Under the pieces are notes generated by a model that saw only the letters and a list, made by a program, of their open reading frames with translations, was not told the DNA's origin and made no database searches. The position numbers were made by a program, and so were the translations under genes. From Runella sp. (GTDB lineage Bacteria > Bacteroidota > Bacteroidia > Cytophagales > Spirosomataceae), in NCBI GenBank assembly GCA_023254175.1, contig JALQYJ010000014.1, forward strand, positions 1-56,934: a DNA stretch of 56,934 nt, read 5' to 3'. This document shows positions 16,475-26,700 of this stretch, piece after piece. The stretch's first letter is position 1. Every line of letters starts with the position of its first letter.

Positions 16475-19400
16475 ATGTTCAAAAGGCTACTTTTTTTAAG
16501 CTGCTTTACTTTGCTATTTTGTGGGGTAATTTCTAAGAGCGCAGCACAAAGTATTAGTTCGGTAGTAGTAACTAGCTCGTCGGGGTCTATTCCTGCGAGT
16601 GGATACTGTGCCGGGCAAGGGCTACAGGTGTCGTTTACGGCGACTGGATTTACGGGTACGCCCACTTTTTCGATTCAACTTTCAGATGCGGCAGGCGTGT
16701 TTCCTGCCATTGCCAATATCATTGGCACCGGGACTACTAGTCCTGCTTCTGCAGTTATTCCCGTAGGAACAACTGCAGGTACGGGATACAAAATCCGCGT
16801 AACTTCGGGACTAACTGTCTCAGTGGGAAGCGCGTCATTTCAAATTAATCCCGTTGCAACAGTCAGCGTACCAAACAATGCAACAGTTTGTAGCGGAGTT
16901 AGTACCAGCGGATATTCATTCAATAGCTATAGTTCTGGGGCGACTTTCTCGTGGACAAGCTCTACCAACATCGGATTTGGGACCTCGGGTACGGGAAATA
17001 TCAACAGTTATGTGCCCGTTAATAATAGCACTAGTAATGTTACTGCGAACATTACGGTTACCCCCTCCGTCAATGGCTGTCCAGGGATACCCTCAACATT
17101 CAGTATTATCGTACGCCCAGGCACAAGAGTGAACCCCATTTCGCCAGTAAACCTATGTAATGGAGCAACGGGAGCTGCTATCAATTTCAGTAGCCCCACT
17201 ACGGAAACTACCTTTACGTGGACCAGTACGGCAAATGTAGGTTTTGGCACCTCAGGCTCAGGAAATATACCCGCGTATATAGCGACGAATACGGGTTCAT
17301 CGCCCGTGACTGCCACGGTAACAGTTACCCCTACCTCAAGTATCTGTACAGGGCCTACTCAATCATTTACAGTAACGGTTAATCCTACCAACTCAACGGT
17401 CAACCAAGTATCGAGCGTTACGTATTGTGACGACGCATCGGCTTCGACCATTACTTTTTCAAGCCCCTCCGCAGGAGCGACCTTTGATTGGACCTCTTCG
17501 ACCAATATCGGTTTTGGTACGTCAGGCTCAGGAAATATTCCTGCATTTATCGCCAACAACAACGGCAATGCTGACGTGACAGCGACGGTTGTTGTTACGC
17601 CCAAAGTAGGAGGTTGCTCAGGAACGCCAATGACATTTTCAATAACGGTACGGCACAAAGCGACTGTTACTCCTATTTCTAATATCAATACCTGTCAAGG
17701 AAGTACTAATTCAGCCATCAACTTTTTTAGCCCGTCTACGGGAGCTACCTTCTCTTGGACAAGCTCTATCAATGTAGGCTTTGGCACGTCAGGTACAGGG
17801 AGCAATATTCCCTCTTTTACGGCTATCAATGCTACCTCAAGCGTTCAAACGGCTACCGTCACTGTTACTCCAACTGTGGGAGGATGTGTAGGCACAAGCA
17901 CCACCTTCACAGTAACAGTTAATCCAGCTACCAGTGTTAATACGGTTTCCAATGCGTTTTTTTGCGGTGGCCTTTCGGTGGCCGGAGTGACGTTTTCTAG
18001 CCCTGTTGCAGGAACAACGTACAGTTGGACAAGCGACGTAAATGTGGGCTTTGGGACATCAGGGACGGGAAATATTCCTTCGTATACTACTATTAATACA
18101 AATACAACGCCTCTAGTCGCAACCGTGACGGTCACTCCAACGATTGGTTCGTGCCCTGGGACATCTAAAACGTTTACTGTAACCGTAAACCCATCGCCTC
18201 GAGTTAGTACCGTTTCTAATGTTGTCTACTGTAACACAGCCCCTGGTTTAGCGATTACGTTTTCAAGTCCAGTTTCAGGAACAACCTACACTTGGACGAG
18301 TTCAGTAAATATTGGTTTTGGAGTGTCAGGAACAGGAAATATCCCTACTTATACGGCCACAAATACCACTGCCAATCAAATTACAACTCCTATAACAGTG
18401 ACGCCAAGTACTGGAACATGTACTGGCCCGGCTTCGGTCTTTACTATCACTGTCAACCCAACGCCTGTGGTAAGTACGGTCGCAAATGCAACCTATTGCG
18501 GGAACACTAGCGCAACGGCGATACCTTTTACAAGTACCACTGCAGGAACTACCTATGCGTGGACTAGTACTTCGAACGTAGGTTTTGGTACCTCAGGAGC
18601 AGGGAGCATTGCCGCCTACACCACGATTGATAGTGAATCAATCGTTCTGGGAAATATTACAGTAACGCCTACCGCTAATACATGCGTAGGAGCCTCAAAA
18701 ACATTCACTATTACGGTGAATCCAACGCCCAAAGTAAATACCGTGAGTAATGTAACTTATTGTAATGCGGCTTCAGGAGCCGCTATTCCGTTTACAAGCC
18801 CTACCTCAGGAAGTACCTACACCTGGTCTTCTTCTTCCAACGTTGGTTTTGGGGTATCAGGCTCAGGGGCGATTCCTGCTTTTACCGTGGTAAATACAGG
18901 GAGCGTCCCTCTTATTTCGACAGTTAGTGTAACTGCCAAAACGGCTACTTGTACGGGTTCTACTCAGGTGTTTACGGTAACGGCAAACCCAACTCCTACA
19001 GTCACAGCCCTCAGTAACTTGACGTATTGCGGGGCGGTTACGGCACCTGCTATTTTGTTTACAAGTCTTACCCCAAGCACAACTTACGCTTGGACAAGCA
19101 CATCAAACGTAGGTTTCGGAACAATGGGTACAGGAAATATCACTAGCTATAACGTATCAAACCCTGTAGCGGCAGCAACAACAGCTACGGTGAGTGTCAT
19201 CCCAACTGCCAATACCTGTGTAGGTACTGCTTCTAGGTTTACCATCACCATCAACCCAAGCCCGATTGCCAGTGTCGCGACCGATACAATCATTTGCGCT
19301 GGAACCAAAGGGAATGCTATTACTTTTAGCAGCGGAACTCCTAGTACTACTTACAGCTGGTCAACACCTACTAACGTAGGATTTGGAACGTCTGGGACAG

Positions 19401-21343
19401 GAAGTATCCCCGCTGGCTTTACGGCTCTTAACAGTTCACAAAATGTTGTATCTACATTGGTAAGTGTTATTCCTTCTACTTCGACATGTACAGGAAAAGT
19501 TAAAACATTTACCTTTGTGGTTAATCCAACCCCTGCTAGTCCAACCTCAACATCGCCAGTAGTTTATTGTGCAACCGCAATAGCGACACCTTTGGTAGCT
19601 TCTGGAACCAATATTAAGTGGTATAATGTATCAATAGGTGGAACAGGTAGTGGAGTAGCCCCAACGCCATCAACAAACAATCCAGCGGATACCTCCGCAA
19701 CCACTAGATACTACGTAACCCAAACTAATCAATATACTTGCGAAAGTCAACGCACTCAAATACAAGTAGTAGTTAAGCCGCTTCCGCCATCACCATCGGT
19801 TTCGAAGCAAGAATACCTCCTTTGCCAGTTTGACCCTGCCATTCAATTGGATGCAAAAGTGCAAGGAACGGGACAATCGTTGCTTTGGATTTACCCTGAT
19901 ACTAGGGAAACAGCAGTAGTACCTACCATTACAACGGATACGGGTTTTGAAGAAACGTATTCGGTGCTTCAGTTGAGAGATGGATGTAGAGGACCTCGTA
20001 CGGACATTAAAGTAAACGTACGTACGACGCCATTGCCTTCGGTAAGTCAGACCCCTATTATTGTCTGCCAAAATGCAACGCCTCAAGCACTAACCGCTGT
20101 AGGAACAAACTTAAAATGGTATAACACCAATAAAACTGGAGGTACTGGACAAACAACCCCTAACATTCCGCCAACCCAAACACCTGGAACGTATTTTTTC
20201 TACGTAACTCAAACAGGCGCAAATGGTTGCGAAAGTCCTCGTGCCGAAGTTGCGGTGGTGATTCAATCCCTTCCAAGTGCTACCATCAGCGGGGAAGCAA
20301 CGATTACGCAGGGACAATCGGCACCTTTATCGATTGCTTTTACAGGACAGGGGCCTTGGACGTACACGTTGTCTAATGGATTGACATTTACCTCATCTCA
20401 AAACCCAACAACGATTACAGTAAGTCCACTAGAACCTACAGTCTATACTGTAACCAAAATTAGCAACAATTGCGGCGAAGGTAGCCCAGCAGGAAGTGCA
20501 ACGATTAATGTACGAGTAGCTACTATCGACGTTGGAAACCCAAACCCCACTACCATTTGTGCAGGTCAAACGTTGTCTATTCCTTACTTCTCTTCCGACT
20601 TCTTCCCATCGAATGCTCAGTTCCGTGTTCAAATTTCCAAAACAAGCGACGATGCAAGTTTTCAGACGATTCCGAGCGAAGGGGTAACAACACCATTGAC
20701 AGCTACCGTACCGACCACAACTACCGCAGGAACGTACTACGTACGGGTAATAGGAGTTACCTCTAACTTCACTGTAAAAAGTAAAGTTAGCCCTGTTCAA
20801 ATTGTGATTCGCGAACTACCAACGGCAACTATCTCTGGCCCCGCAAGTATTTACGAAAATGAAAGTGCAAAGCTCTCGATTGCTTTCACCGGAGAAAATC
20901 CTTGGAGAGTAACGTATCGTGACAGTTTGGCACAAAAAGATACAACCTTCTCGGCAACGATTTCGCCGTACGAGTTTACGGTACGCCCAGCTAAGACTAA
21001 CGTGTATCGAATTGTATCCATTAGCAATGGTTGTGGAAATGGCCCTGCCACGTCCCGACTGACTTTGACAGTAGCCCCATTATTATCGGTAACTCCTAAT
21101 CAATCGAACGATTGGTTGAATGTGTATCCTGTGCCTGTTCAAACGCGCTGTACGATTGAAATAGAAGGAGGCACTCCTGCTTCCATCACCGTAACTGATG
21201 GCTACGGGCGGGTACTTTTGAGGCAACAAACCGCCACGAAGCGAGAAGAAGTAGATTTTACAACACTTGCTCCTGGGGTATATTTCTTAAATGCCGAACA
21301 AAATGGGCGAATAGCTCGACGAAAAGTTGTAAAAGTTCAGTAG
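16475..21343 (+). CDS. Giant secreted repeat protein with PKD-like repeats and T9SS type A sorting domain
   Basis: A 1622-residue secreted protein, probably an adhesin or surface filler. The signal peptide ends near SKSAAQ. Residues ~27-125 form one Ig-like module with QLSDAAG. Residues ~127-1018 hold ten tandem repeats of about 89 residues, each with a core like FTWTSTANVGFGTSGSGNIP, a VTVTP strand, a C.G motif and a closing TFTVTVNPTP. Next come two CHU-type Ig-like segments with WYN motifs, and three modules of the type shared with the proteins at 39725 and 44882. The last ~75 residues are a type A sorting domain (NVYPVPVQ..., GVYFLNAEQNGRI..RKVVKVQ), which predicts T9SS export. The repeats differ at DNA level, so they are old or under diversification. 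Confidence 0.85.
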   Translation: MFKRLLFLSCFTLLFCGVISKSAAQSISSVVVTSSSGSIPASGYCAGQGLQVSFTATGFTGTPTFSIQLSDAAGVFPAIANIIGTGTTSPASAVIPVGTTAGTGYKIRVTSGLTVSVGSASFQINPVATVSVPNNATVCSGVSTSGYSFNSYSSGATFSWTSSTNIGFGTSGTGNINSYVPVNNSTSNVTANITVTPSVNGCPGIPSTFSIIVRPGTRVNPISPVNLCNGATGAAINFSSPTTETTFTWTSTANVGFGTSGSGNIPAYIATNTGSSPVTATVTVTPTSSICTGPTQSFTVTVNPTNSTVNQVSSVTYCDDASASTITFSSPSAGATFDWTSSTNIGFGTSGSGNIPAFIANNNGNADVTATVVVTPKVGGCSGTPMTFSITVRHKATVTPISNINTCQGSTNSAINFFSPSTGATFSWTSSINVGFGTSGTGSNIPSFTAINATSSVQTATVTVTPTVGGCVGTSTTFTVTVNPATSVNTVSNAFFCGGLSVAGVTFSSPVAGTTYSWTSDVNVGFGTSGTGNIPSYTTINTNTTPLVATVTVTPTIGSCPGTSKTFTVTVNPSPRVSTVSNVVYCNTAPGLAITFSSPVSGTTYTWTSSVNIGFGVSGTGNIPTYTATNTTANQITTPITVTPSTGTCTGPASVFTITVNPTPVVSTVANATYCGNTSATAIPFTSTTAGTTYAWTSTSNVGFGTSGAGSIAAYTTIDSESIVLGNITVTPTANTCVGASKTFTITVNPTPKVNTVSNVTYCNAASGAAIPFTSPTSGSTYTWSSSSNVGFGVSGSGAIPAFTVVNTGSVPLISTVSVTAKTATCTGSTQVFTVTANPTPTVTALSNLTYCGAVTAPAILFTSLTPSTTYAWTSTSNVGFGTMGTGNITSYNVSNPVAAATTATVSVIPTANTCVGTASRFTITINPSPIASVATDTIICAGTKGNAITFSSGTPSTTYSWSTPTNVGFGTSGTGSIPAGFTALNSSQNVVSTLVSVIPSTSTCTGKVKTFTFVVNPTPASPTSTSPVVYCATAIATPLVASGTNIKWYNVSIGGTGSGVAPTPSTNNPADTSATTRYYVTQTNQYTCESQRTQIQVVVKPLPPSPSVSKQEYLLCQFDPAIQLDAKVQGTGQSLLWIYPDTRETAVVPTITTDTGFEETYSVLQLRDGCRGPRTDIKVNVRTTPLPSVSQTPIIVCQNATPQALTAVGTNLKWYNTNKTGGTGQTTPNIPPTQTPGTYFFYVTQTGANGCESPRAEVAVVIQSLPSATISGEATITQGQSAPLSIAFTGQGPWTYTLSNGLTFTSSQNPTTITVSPLEPTVYTVTKISNNCGEGSPAGSATINVRVATIDVGNPNPTTICAGQTLSIPYFSSDFFPSNAQFRVQISKTSDDASFQTIPSEGVTTPLTATVPTTTTAGTYYVRVIGVTSNFTVKSKVSPVQIVIRELPTATISGPASIYENESAKLSIAFTGENPWRVTYRDSLAQKDTTFSATISPYEFTVRPAKTNVYRIVSISNGCGNGPATSRLTLTVAPLLSVTPNQSNDWLNVYPVPVQTRCTIEIEGGTPASITVTDGYGRVLLRQQTATKREEVDFTTLAPGVYFLNAEQNGRIARRKVVKVQ

Positions 21344-21350
21344 AATTTAC

Positions 21351-21417
21351 GTGCTTCGGAGTTTGTTAATAGAAACAAACATACCTTTGCACAAGGTAAA
21401 CAAGTAAGCCGAAGCAC
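21351..21417 (+). promoter_or_regulatory. Promoter enclosed by a 9-bp inverted repeat upstream of the PA14-like gene
   Basis: TACCTTTG (21382-21389) with a TTG at 21363-21365 (16-bp spacing) forms a plausible promoter. It is bracketed by perfect arms GTGCTTCGG (21351-21359) and CCGAAGCAC (21409-21417); the right arm ends 8 bp before the ATG at 21426. Confidence 0.45.
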
Positions 21418-21425
21418 TTTTGATT

Positions 21426-23165
21426 ATGAAAATACGCATTGCATATCAAGCCGGCTGTCTTCTTTTGGCAGCCGGTTTTGCTTTTACAGTACATGCCCAA
21501 AATGAAGGCATGACCCAACTCCCTACCCACGAAGGGGGAGCCTTTCAATTAACAGGAAACTGGAAATCGGCGCAGTCGGTAATGATGAGCCCCGACAAAA
21601 GCGATTTCGTGAAAACAATCGCACTGTCGGATAAGGCAAAGGGCGTTTTGCTAGGAAGCTCTTCGGCTAAAGCCACTGCTGAACTGGGGGCAGGAGATGT
21701 GGTTCTTAAACTGGACTTTATGCTCTCGCCTACGGGGAGTGCCCTTATCAAACTTCCAGGAGGGTACGATATCAAACTGATGGATAGTTGGAAAAATACC
21801 AAGCTAGACGCTACGGCAAGCGGTTCTGTAGGTGGCCTGATACCTCTTAAAAACGCGAGCAAGGCGCCAGGGCTGTGGCAGCAGCTCTTGGTACAGTTCA
21901 AACGCCCTACCAGCGCATCGGCCGCGCAAGTGGAAAAACTGACACTCAACGGCTCGGTAATTCAAGAAAATGCCTTTCTAAGTACTTCGCCATCTTCCCA
22001 GGCAGGGCTTACCTTGGAAGTAACCTCGGGCAATGTGGCTTTTCGCAATATCTATTACCAATTGCTAAACGATACCCGCCCGTTGGTCTTGAAAAACTTA
22101 ACTTATACCCTCTATAAAGCAGGCAACGATCGCCCGAAGGCGTTGCTCAGTGAGGCTATTCTCAAAAAAGATACAACTTCTATCCTTACAAGAGAATGGG
22201 GCGTTGGGAACAATAGCTTTTATTTGGTCTATGAAGGAACGATGGAAGTAGCTCAAGAAGGCGATTACCTCATTCAGTTGGTATATATGTCGAACGCTTC
22301 GTTGGAAGTAGATGGTAAAAAAGTGCTTCCTTACCAATGGAATGATTTTCAGCAAAATTACGTACCCGGCACCGTACACTTGACCAAGGGCGCTCATTTG
22401 TTCCGTTTAGACTACCACAAATTTAGCTGGCGCCGCGCTGCGTTAGGAATGTTCGTTTCGACGCAAGGTGTACGTCCTTATCCTTTACACGTGTTATCTT
22501 CAGTGCCAGAGCCACAGCCAATACCTACGATTGAGGTTGCGACTACGGGCAGTAAGGCGGAGTTGGTTCGTTCGTTCATTCAACGTGAAGGCGAGAAAAA
22601 CAAAAGAACCCATTGTTTATCAGTAGGTACTCCTGCGGGCGTTCATTATTCGCTAGACCTTAACAGAGGCTCGTTGCTTCAGTTTTGGAAAGGACCATTT
22701 GCTGATGTAACCGACATGTGGTACGAGCGAGGAGAACCCCAAATTTTACACCCAATGGGCACTACCACAACCACCAAAGGCCAAGTAGATTGGGCAGTGT
22801 TGACCGACATGAACGCGGCTTGGCCTGACTCATTGGCTCCACTTATTTACAAAGGCTATCGCTTGTCGTCTGAGGGAATTCCAACGACGACTTATCGACT
22901 CAATAACGCTGATATTACCGATGAACTTACCCCTGATAATGGTGGTTTGACACGCACTATTAGTGGAAATATACCGAATGGATACGTGCGTTTGGTGAGT
23001 GGAAATAGCATCTCACAGCTCGAAAAAGGTCTTTATGAAGTAAACGGTCAAAGCTATTTTGTACGCGTAGATGCCAAGGGGAAACCAGTGCTTCGTACCG
23101 TGGGAGGCCAACAAGAGTTGTTGCTACCCCTTAGTGGTACCGTACGCTACTCATTAATTTGGTAA
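21426..23165 (+). CDS. Secreted protein with lectin-like N-terminal and PA14-like regions
   Basis: A 579-residue protein with a signal peptide ending TVHAQ; the ATG at 21426 is preferred to the TTG two codons earlier. Residues ~25-210 resemble the DUF1080/laminin-G-like beta-sandwich found in Bacteroidota glycan-degrading proteins (VVLKLDFMLSPTGSALIKL, GLWQQLLVQFKRP, VAFRNIYYQLL). Residues ~225-350 resemble PA14 (LTYTLYKAGND, FYLVYEGTMEVAQEGDYLIQL, SLEVDGKKV, GAHLFRLDYHKFSWR). The C-terminal ~200 residues (LNRGSLLQFWKGPFADVTDMWYERG) look like the non-catalytic module that accompanies these in large secreted dehydrogenase proteins. No catalytic residues are evident; carbohydrate binding is an inference. 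Confidence 0.7.
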   Translation: MKIRIAYQAGCLLLAAGFAFTVHAQNEGMTQLPTHEGGAFQLTGNWKSAQSVMMSPDKSDFVKTIALSDKAKGVLLGSSSAKATAELGAGDVVLKLDFMLSPTGSALIKLPGGYDIKLMDSWKNTKLDATASGSVGGLIPLKNASKAPGLWQQLLVQFKRPTSASAAQVEKLTLNGSVIQENAFLSTSPSSQAGLTLEVTSGNVAFRNIYYQLLNDTRPLVLKNLTYTLYKAGNDRPKALLSEAILKKDTTSILTREWGVGNNSFYLVYEGTMEVAQEGDYLIQLVYMSNASLEVDGKKVLPYQWNDFQQNYVPGTVHLTKGAHLFRLDYHKFSWRRAALGMFVSTQGVRPYPLHVLSSVPEPQPIPTIEVATTGSKAELVRSFIQREGEKNKRTHCLSVGTPAGVHYSLDLNRGSLLQFWKGPFADVTDMWYERGEPQILHPMGTTTTTKGQVDWAVLTDMNAAWPDSLAPLIYKGYRLSSEGIPTTTYRLNNADITDELTPDNGGLTRTISGNIPNGYVRLVSGNSISQLEKGLYEVNGQSYFVRVDAKGKPVLRTVGGQQELLLPLSGTVRYSLIW

Positions 23166-23246
23166 GTTTTTTAGGTCTACCAAACCATTTTGTACGAAAT
23201 TTGCGTTTTATGCTCAAATGAATTGACAATTTAATTATCTAAACCG

Positions 23247-23708
23247 ATGCAACGTTTCATTTTTGTTTTTGCCATAGCAGCTGTTTTGTTTACTGGCATG
23301 GCAGCTACCACTCCTAGCGCACCTGCACCCTCTACCACGGCTCCCAAAGCTGACGGAATTCAATTTGTAGATATGCCTTGGGCGAAAGTCCTTGAAAAGG
23401 CAAAAAAAGAGAAGAAAATTATCTTCTTTGACGCCTACGCAAGCTGGTGCGGACCTTGTAAAGCAATGCAGAAAAACGTGTTTACCCGCAAGGACGTTGG
23501 TGACTATTTCAACGCTACGTTTATCAATGTCAAGAAAGACATGGAGATTGGTGAAGGACCGCAATTGGCCAGTCGTTACCCCATTGAAGGTTATCCTACG
23601 CTTTTCTTTGTAGATGGAAACGGGAAGTTAATCACCACTCACTTGGGAGCTATCATGGACGGGCCTGAGCTTATCAAGTTTGCCAAAGCAGTAACTTCTA
23701 AGAAATAA
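23247..23708 (+). CDS. Secreted thioredoxin-fold protein (WCGPC)
   Basis: A 153-residue protein with a signal peptide (about 20 residues), a short Ala/Pro/Thr linker, then a thioredoxin domain from about residue 37. The redox site is WCGPC (67-71) and the cis-Pro loop is GYPTLFF. KKIIFFDAYASWCGPCKAM and the long insertion with EGPQLASRYPIEGYP resemble thioredoxin-like DUF255/thioredoxin_7-type oxidoreductases. It should act in the periplasm as a disulfide reductant or isomerase; the partner is unknown. It converges on ileS, with a shared terminator between them. Confidence 0.88.
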   Translation: MQRFIFVFAIAAVLFTGMAATTPSAPAPSTTAPKADGIQFVDMPWAKVLEKAKKEKKIIFFDAYASWCGPCKAMQKNVFTRKDVGDYFNATFINVKKDMEIGEGPQLASRYPIEGYPTLFFVDGNGKLITTHLGAIMDGPELIKFAKAVTSKK

Positions 23709-23720
23709 TCAGGAAATCAA

Positions 23721-23763
23721 TTTCATAAAAAAAGCCGCGAAATTCGCGGCTTTTTTTATGAAA
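23721..23763. terminator. Bidirectional terminator between the thioredoxin gene and ileS
   Basis: Perfect 21-bp arms around a single central base: the core is GCCGCGAA/TTCGCGGC flanked by A7 and T7 runs, so both strands give a hairpin plus T-run. It ends both convergent genes. Confidence 0.9.
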
Positions 23764-23778
23764 TGATAAAAGCGTAAT

Positions 23779-26700
23779 TTATACTACTTCAATCTTCACT
23801 TTGAGTAAAAATTCATCCATTTCGATTTCGGAAGCGCTTCCGTTAAGGTCAGCAACGAGGTCGAGTTGAACGGCTTGTACTTCTTGACAGATATACCCTT
23901 TGTTGGTCGCAACGGCGTCTGCAAGCTCAGCGTTGTTGTTTTCTAACTGAATACAAATCTTGTCTGTTACTTCCAAACCACTGTCTTTACGCAAGTTTTG
24001 GATGCGGTTAACAATGTCCCGCGCAATTCCTTCACGACGCAATTCGTCGGTAATAGTAACATCAAGCGCTACGGTGAGGCTACCTTGGCTTGCCACCAAC
24101 CAACCTGGTACGTCTTCAGTCAAAATTTCGATTTCGGCCAAAAGAATCTCAAAAGTCGTATCATCGCCCGTAAGAGTCACTTGTCCATTTCTTTCGATAT
24201 CGCGGATTTGCTCTTCATTCATGGCGTTGATTACTTCTCCCACTGCCTTCATATTTTTGCCGTACTTAGGCCCAAGTGCCTTGAAGTTTGGCTTGATTTT
24301 CTTCTTCAAGATGCCCGAATCATCGCTCACAAACTCAACGCCTTTAACGTTGACCTCGCTCATAATGATAGGCGCTACGTGCTCGATTTGTTCCCGAACT
24401 TTGTCGCTCAACACAGGAATCAATACCTTCGTCAACGGTTGGCGTACCTTGATTTTGTGCCCTTTCCGCAACGAGTGTACCAAGGAACAAATGTCTTGTG
24501 CCAATTGCATTGATTGCTCCAACTCGGCATCTACCCAAAAATCGTCGTACGTATGCCACTCGGTAAAATGCACCGATTCGTGTTTGAATGGCGTATTCTT
24601 TTCGATAGACTCAGCACGAACGTGGTCGGTGAGGTTACGATAAAGCCAGTCGGCAAAAAACGGTGCAATCGGCGACATCAACTGCGCTACTGCCACCAAA
24701 CAATGTTGGAGGGTTTCGTACGCAGCGCGCTTGTCGTCGGTCATTTCTCCTTGCCAAAAACGGCGGCGATTGAGACGAACGTACCAGTTAGAAAGGTCGT
24801 CGCACACAAAATTTTGAATCAAACGCCCCGCTTTTGTTGGGTTATATCCGTCGAACTGCTCACCCACGTTTTTCACAAGGGTATAAACTTTTGAAATAAT
24901 CCAACGATCAAGTTCGCTCAGTTGTTCGCGCGGAACGCGGTTAAACTGCTCCACTTTGTAACCGTCAAGATTGGCATATAAAGCAAAGAAGTTATAGGTG
25001 TTGAACAACGTTCCAAAGAACTTTCGCTGCACTTCAGCGATACCGTCTAGGTTAAACTTGAGGTTATCCCACGGTTCGGCATTGGTAATCATGTACCAGC
25101 GGGTCGCATCGGGGCCGTATTTGTCAATGGTGTCAAACGGGTCGATGGCATTACCCAGGCGTTTCGACATTTTATTGCCGTTTTTATCCAACACCAAGCC
25201 CGTCGAAACTACGTTTTCAAATGATACTGAATCAAATAATAAACCTGCGATGGCGTGGAGGGTAAAAAACCAACCGCGCGTTTGGTCAACTCCTTCGGAA
25301 ATAAAATCGGCAGGGAACGAAGTTTTGCTATCACTTGCCGTACCGCCCATACTTTGCGGGTACTTATCAAGGTTTTCAAACGGAAAATGGAACTGCGCAT
25401 AAGGCATCGCGCCTGAATCAAACCATACGTCGATAAGGTCAGGCTCACGGAACATCACTTTCCCCGAGGCCGATACCAAAAAGATTTCGTCCACGTAGGG
25501 CCGGTGCAAATCAAAGGCTTCGGTTCCTTTTGATTGCAGGAAAGACTCATTTTTGGTTTTTTGTTCAGGGCTAAGAGCGCCGCTGTCGATTGCCTTTTGG
25601 AGTTCATTGGTAAGTTCTTCTACCGAACCGATACAGGCTTCTTCGCCCGTTTCGCTGCGCCAAATCGGCAGAGGTGTACCCCAATAGCGGCTACGGCTAA
25701 GGTTCCAGTCCACGAGGTTTTCGAGCCAGTTTCCAAAACGCCCCGTTCCTGTACTTTCGGGATTCCAGTTGATGGTTTTGTTAAGTTCTACCAAGCGGTC
25801 TTTTTTCTTGGTCGTAGCAATAAACCAGCTATCAAGTGGGTAATACAACACGGGCTTGTCTGTACGCCAGCAGTGTGGGTAAGGGTGCTCGTATTTTTCT
25901 ACTTTAAACGCCCGATTTTCTTCTTTCAATTTGATGGCAATAAGCACATCCGTCGGGCGAAAATCGAGGTCGTTACGTTCTTCAGTCGAGTAGTATTCTT
26001 CTTTGACAAAACGTCCGCCAAATTCACCTACTTCTTTTACAAAGCGCCCTTGACGGTCAACAATAGGCACTTCTTTGCCGCTTTCGTCGCGCACCATGAT
26101 GGCAGGCACCCCGTTGGCTCTCGCTACTCGGAAGTCATCCGCCCCAAAAGTAGGAGAGGTATGAACAACCCCCGTTCCGTCTTCGGTCGTAACGAAGTCG
26201 CCCAAAATAACGCGGAAAGCTTTATCCGCATCTTGGAGCGGTTGCACGTAAGGCAATAATTGCTCGTACTGAATATCTTCGAGGTGTTCACCTTTAAACT
26301 CCATCAATACCGACCACGGAATTACCTTATCGCCATCTTTATAGGCCGCAAAATCGCCATCTTTACCTTTTTCTGAGAAATATTTTTCAACCAAATCCTT
26401 CGCCAATACGACATTGATTGGCAGATAAGTGTACGGATTAAAAGTCTTGATAAGCACGTACGTAATGTCTTTCCCGACCGTCAAAGCCGAGTTGGCAGGA
26501 AGCGTCCAAGGGGTCGTCGTCCATGCCAAAATATATACATCATCGCTATCGGTCGTATCAAACAAATAGGCCGATTTACCCGTCAATTTTACTTTAAACT
26601 GGGCAACGATGGTAGTATCTTTCACATCTTTGTAAGTACCAGGTTGGTTCAACTCGTGCGAACTAAGCCCAGTACCCGCCGCAGGAGAATACGGCTGAAT

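Noticed and set aside
16854-19530. Regular repeats examined as a possible CRISPR array
   Set aside because: The ~267-bp period and continuous reading frame make them protein repeats.
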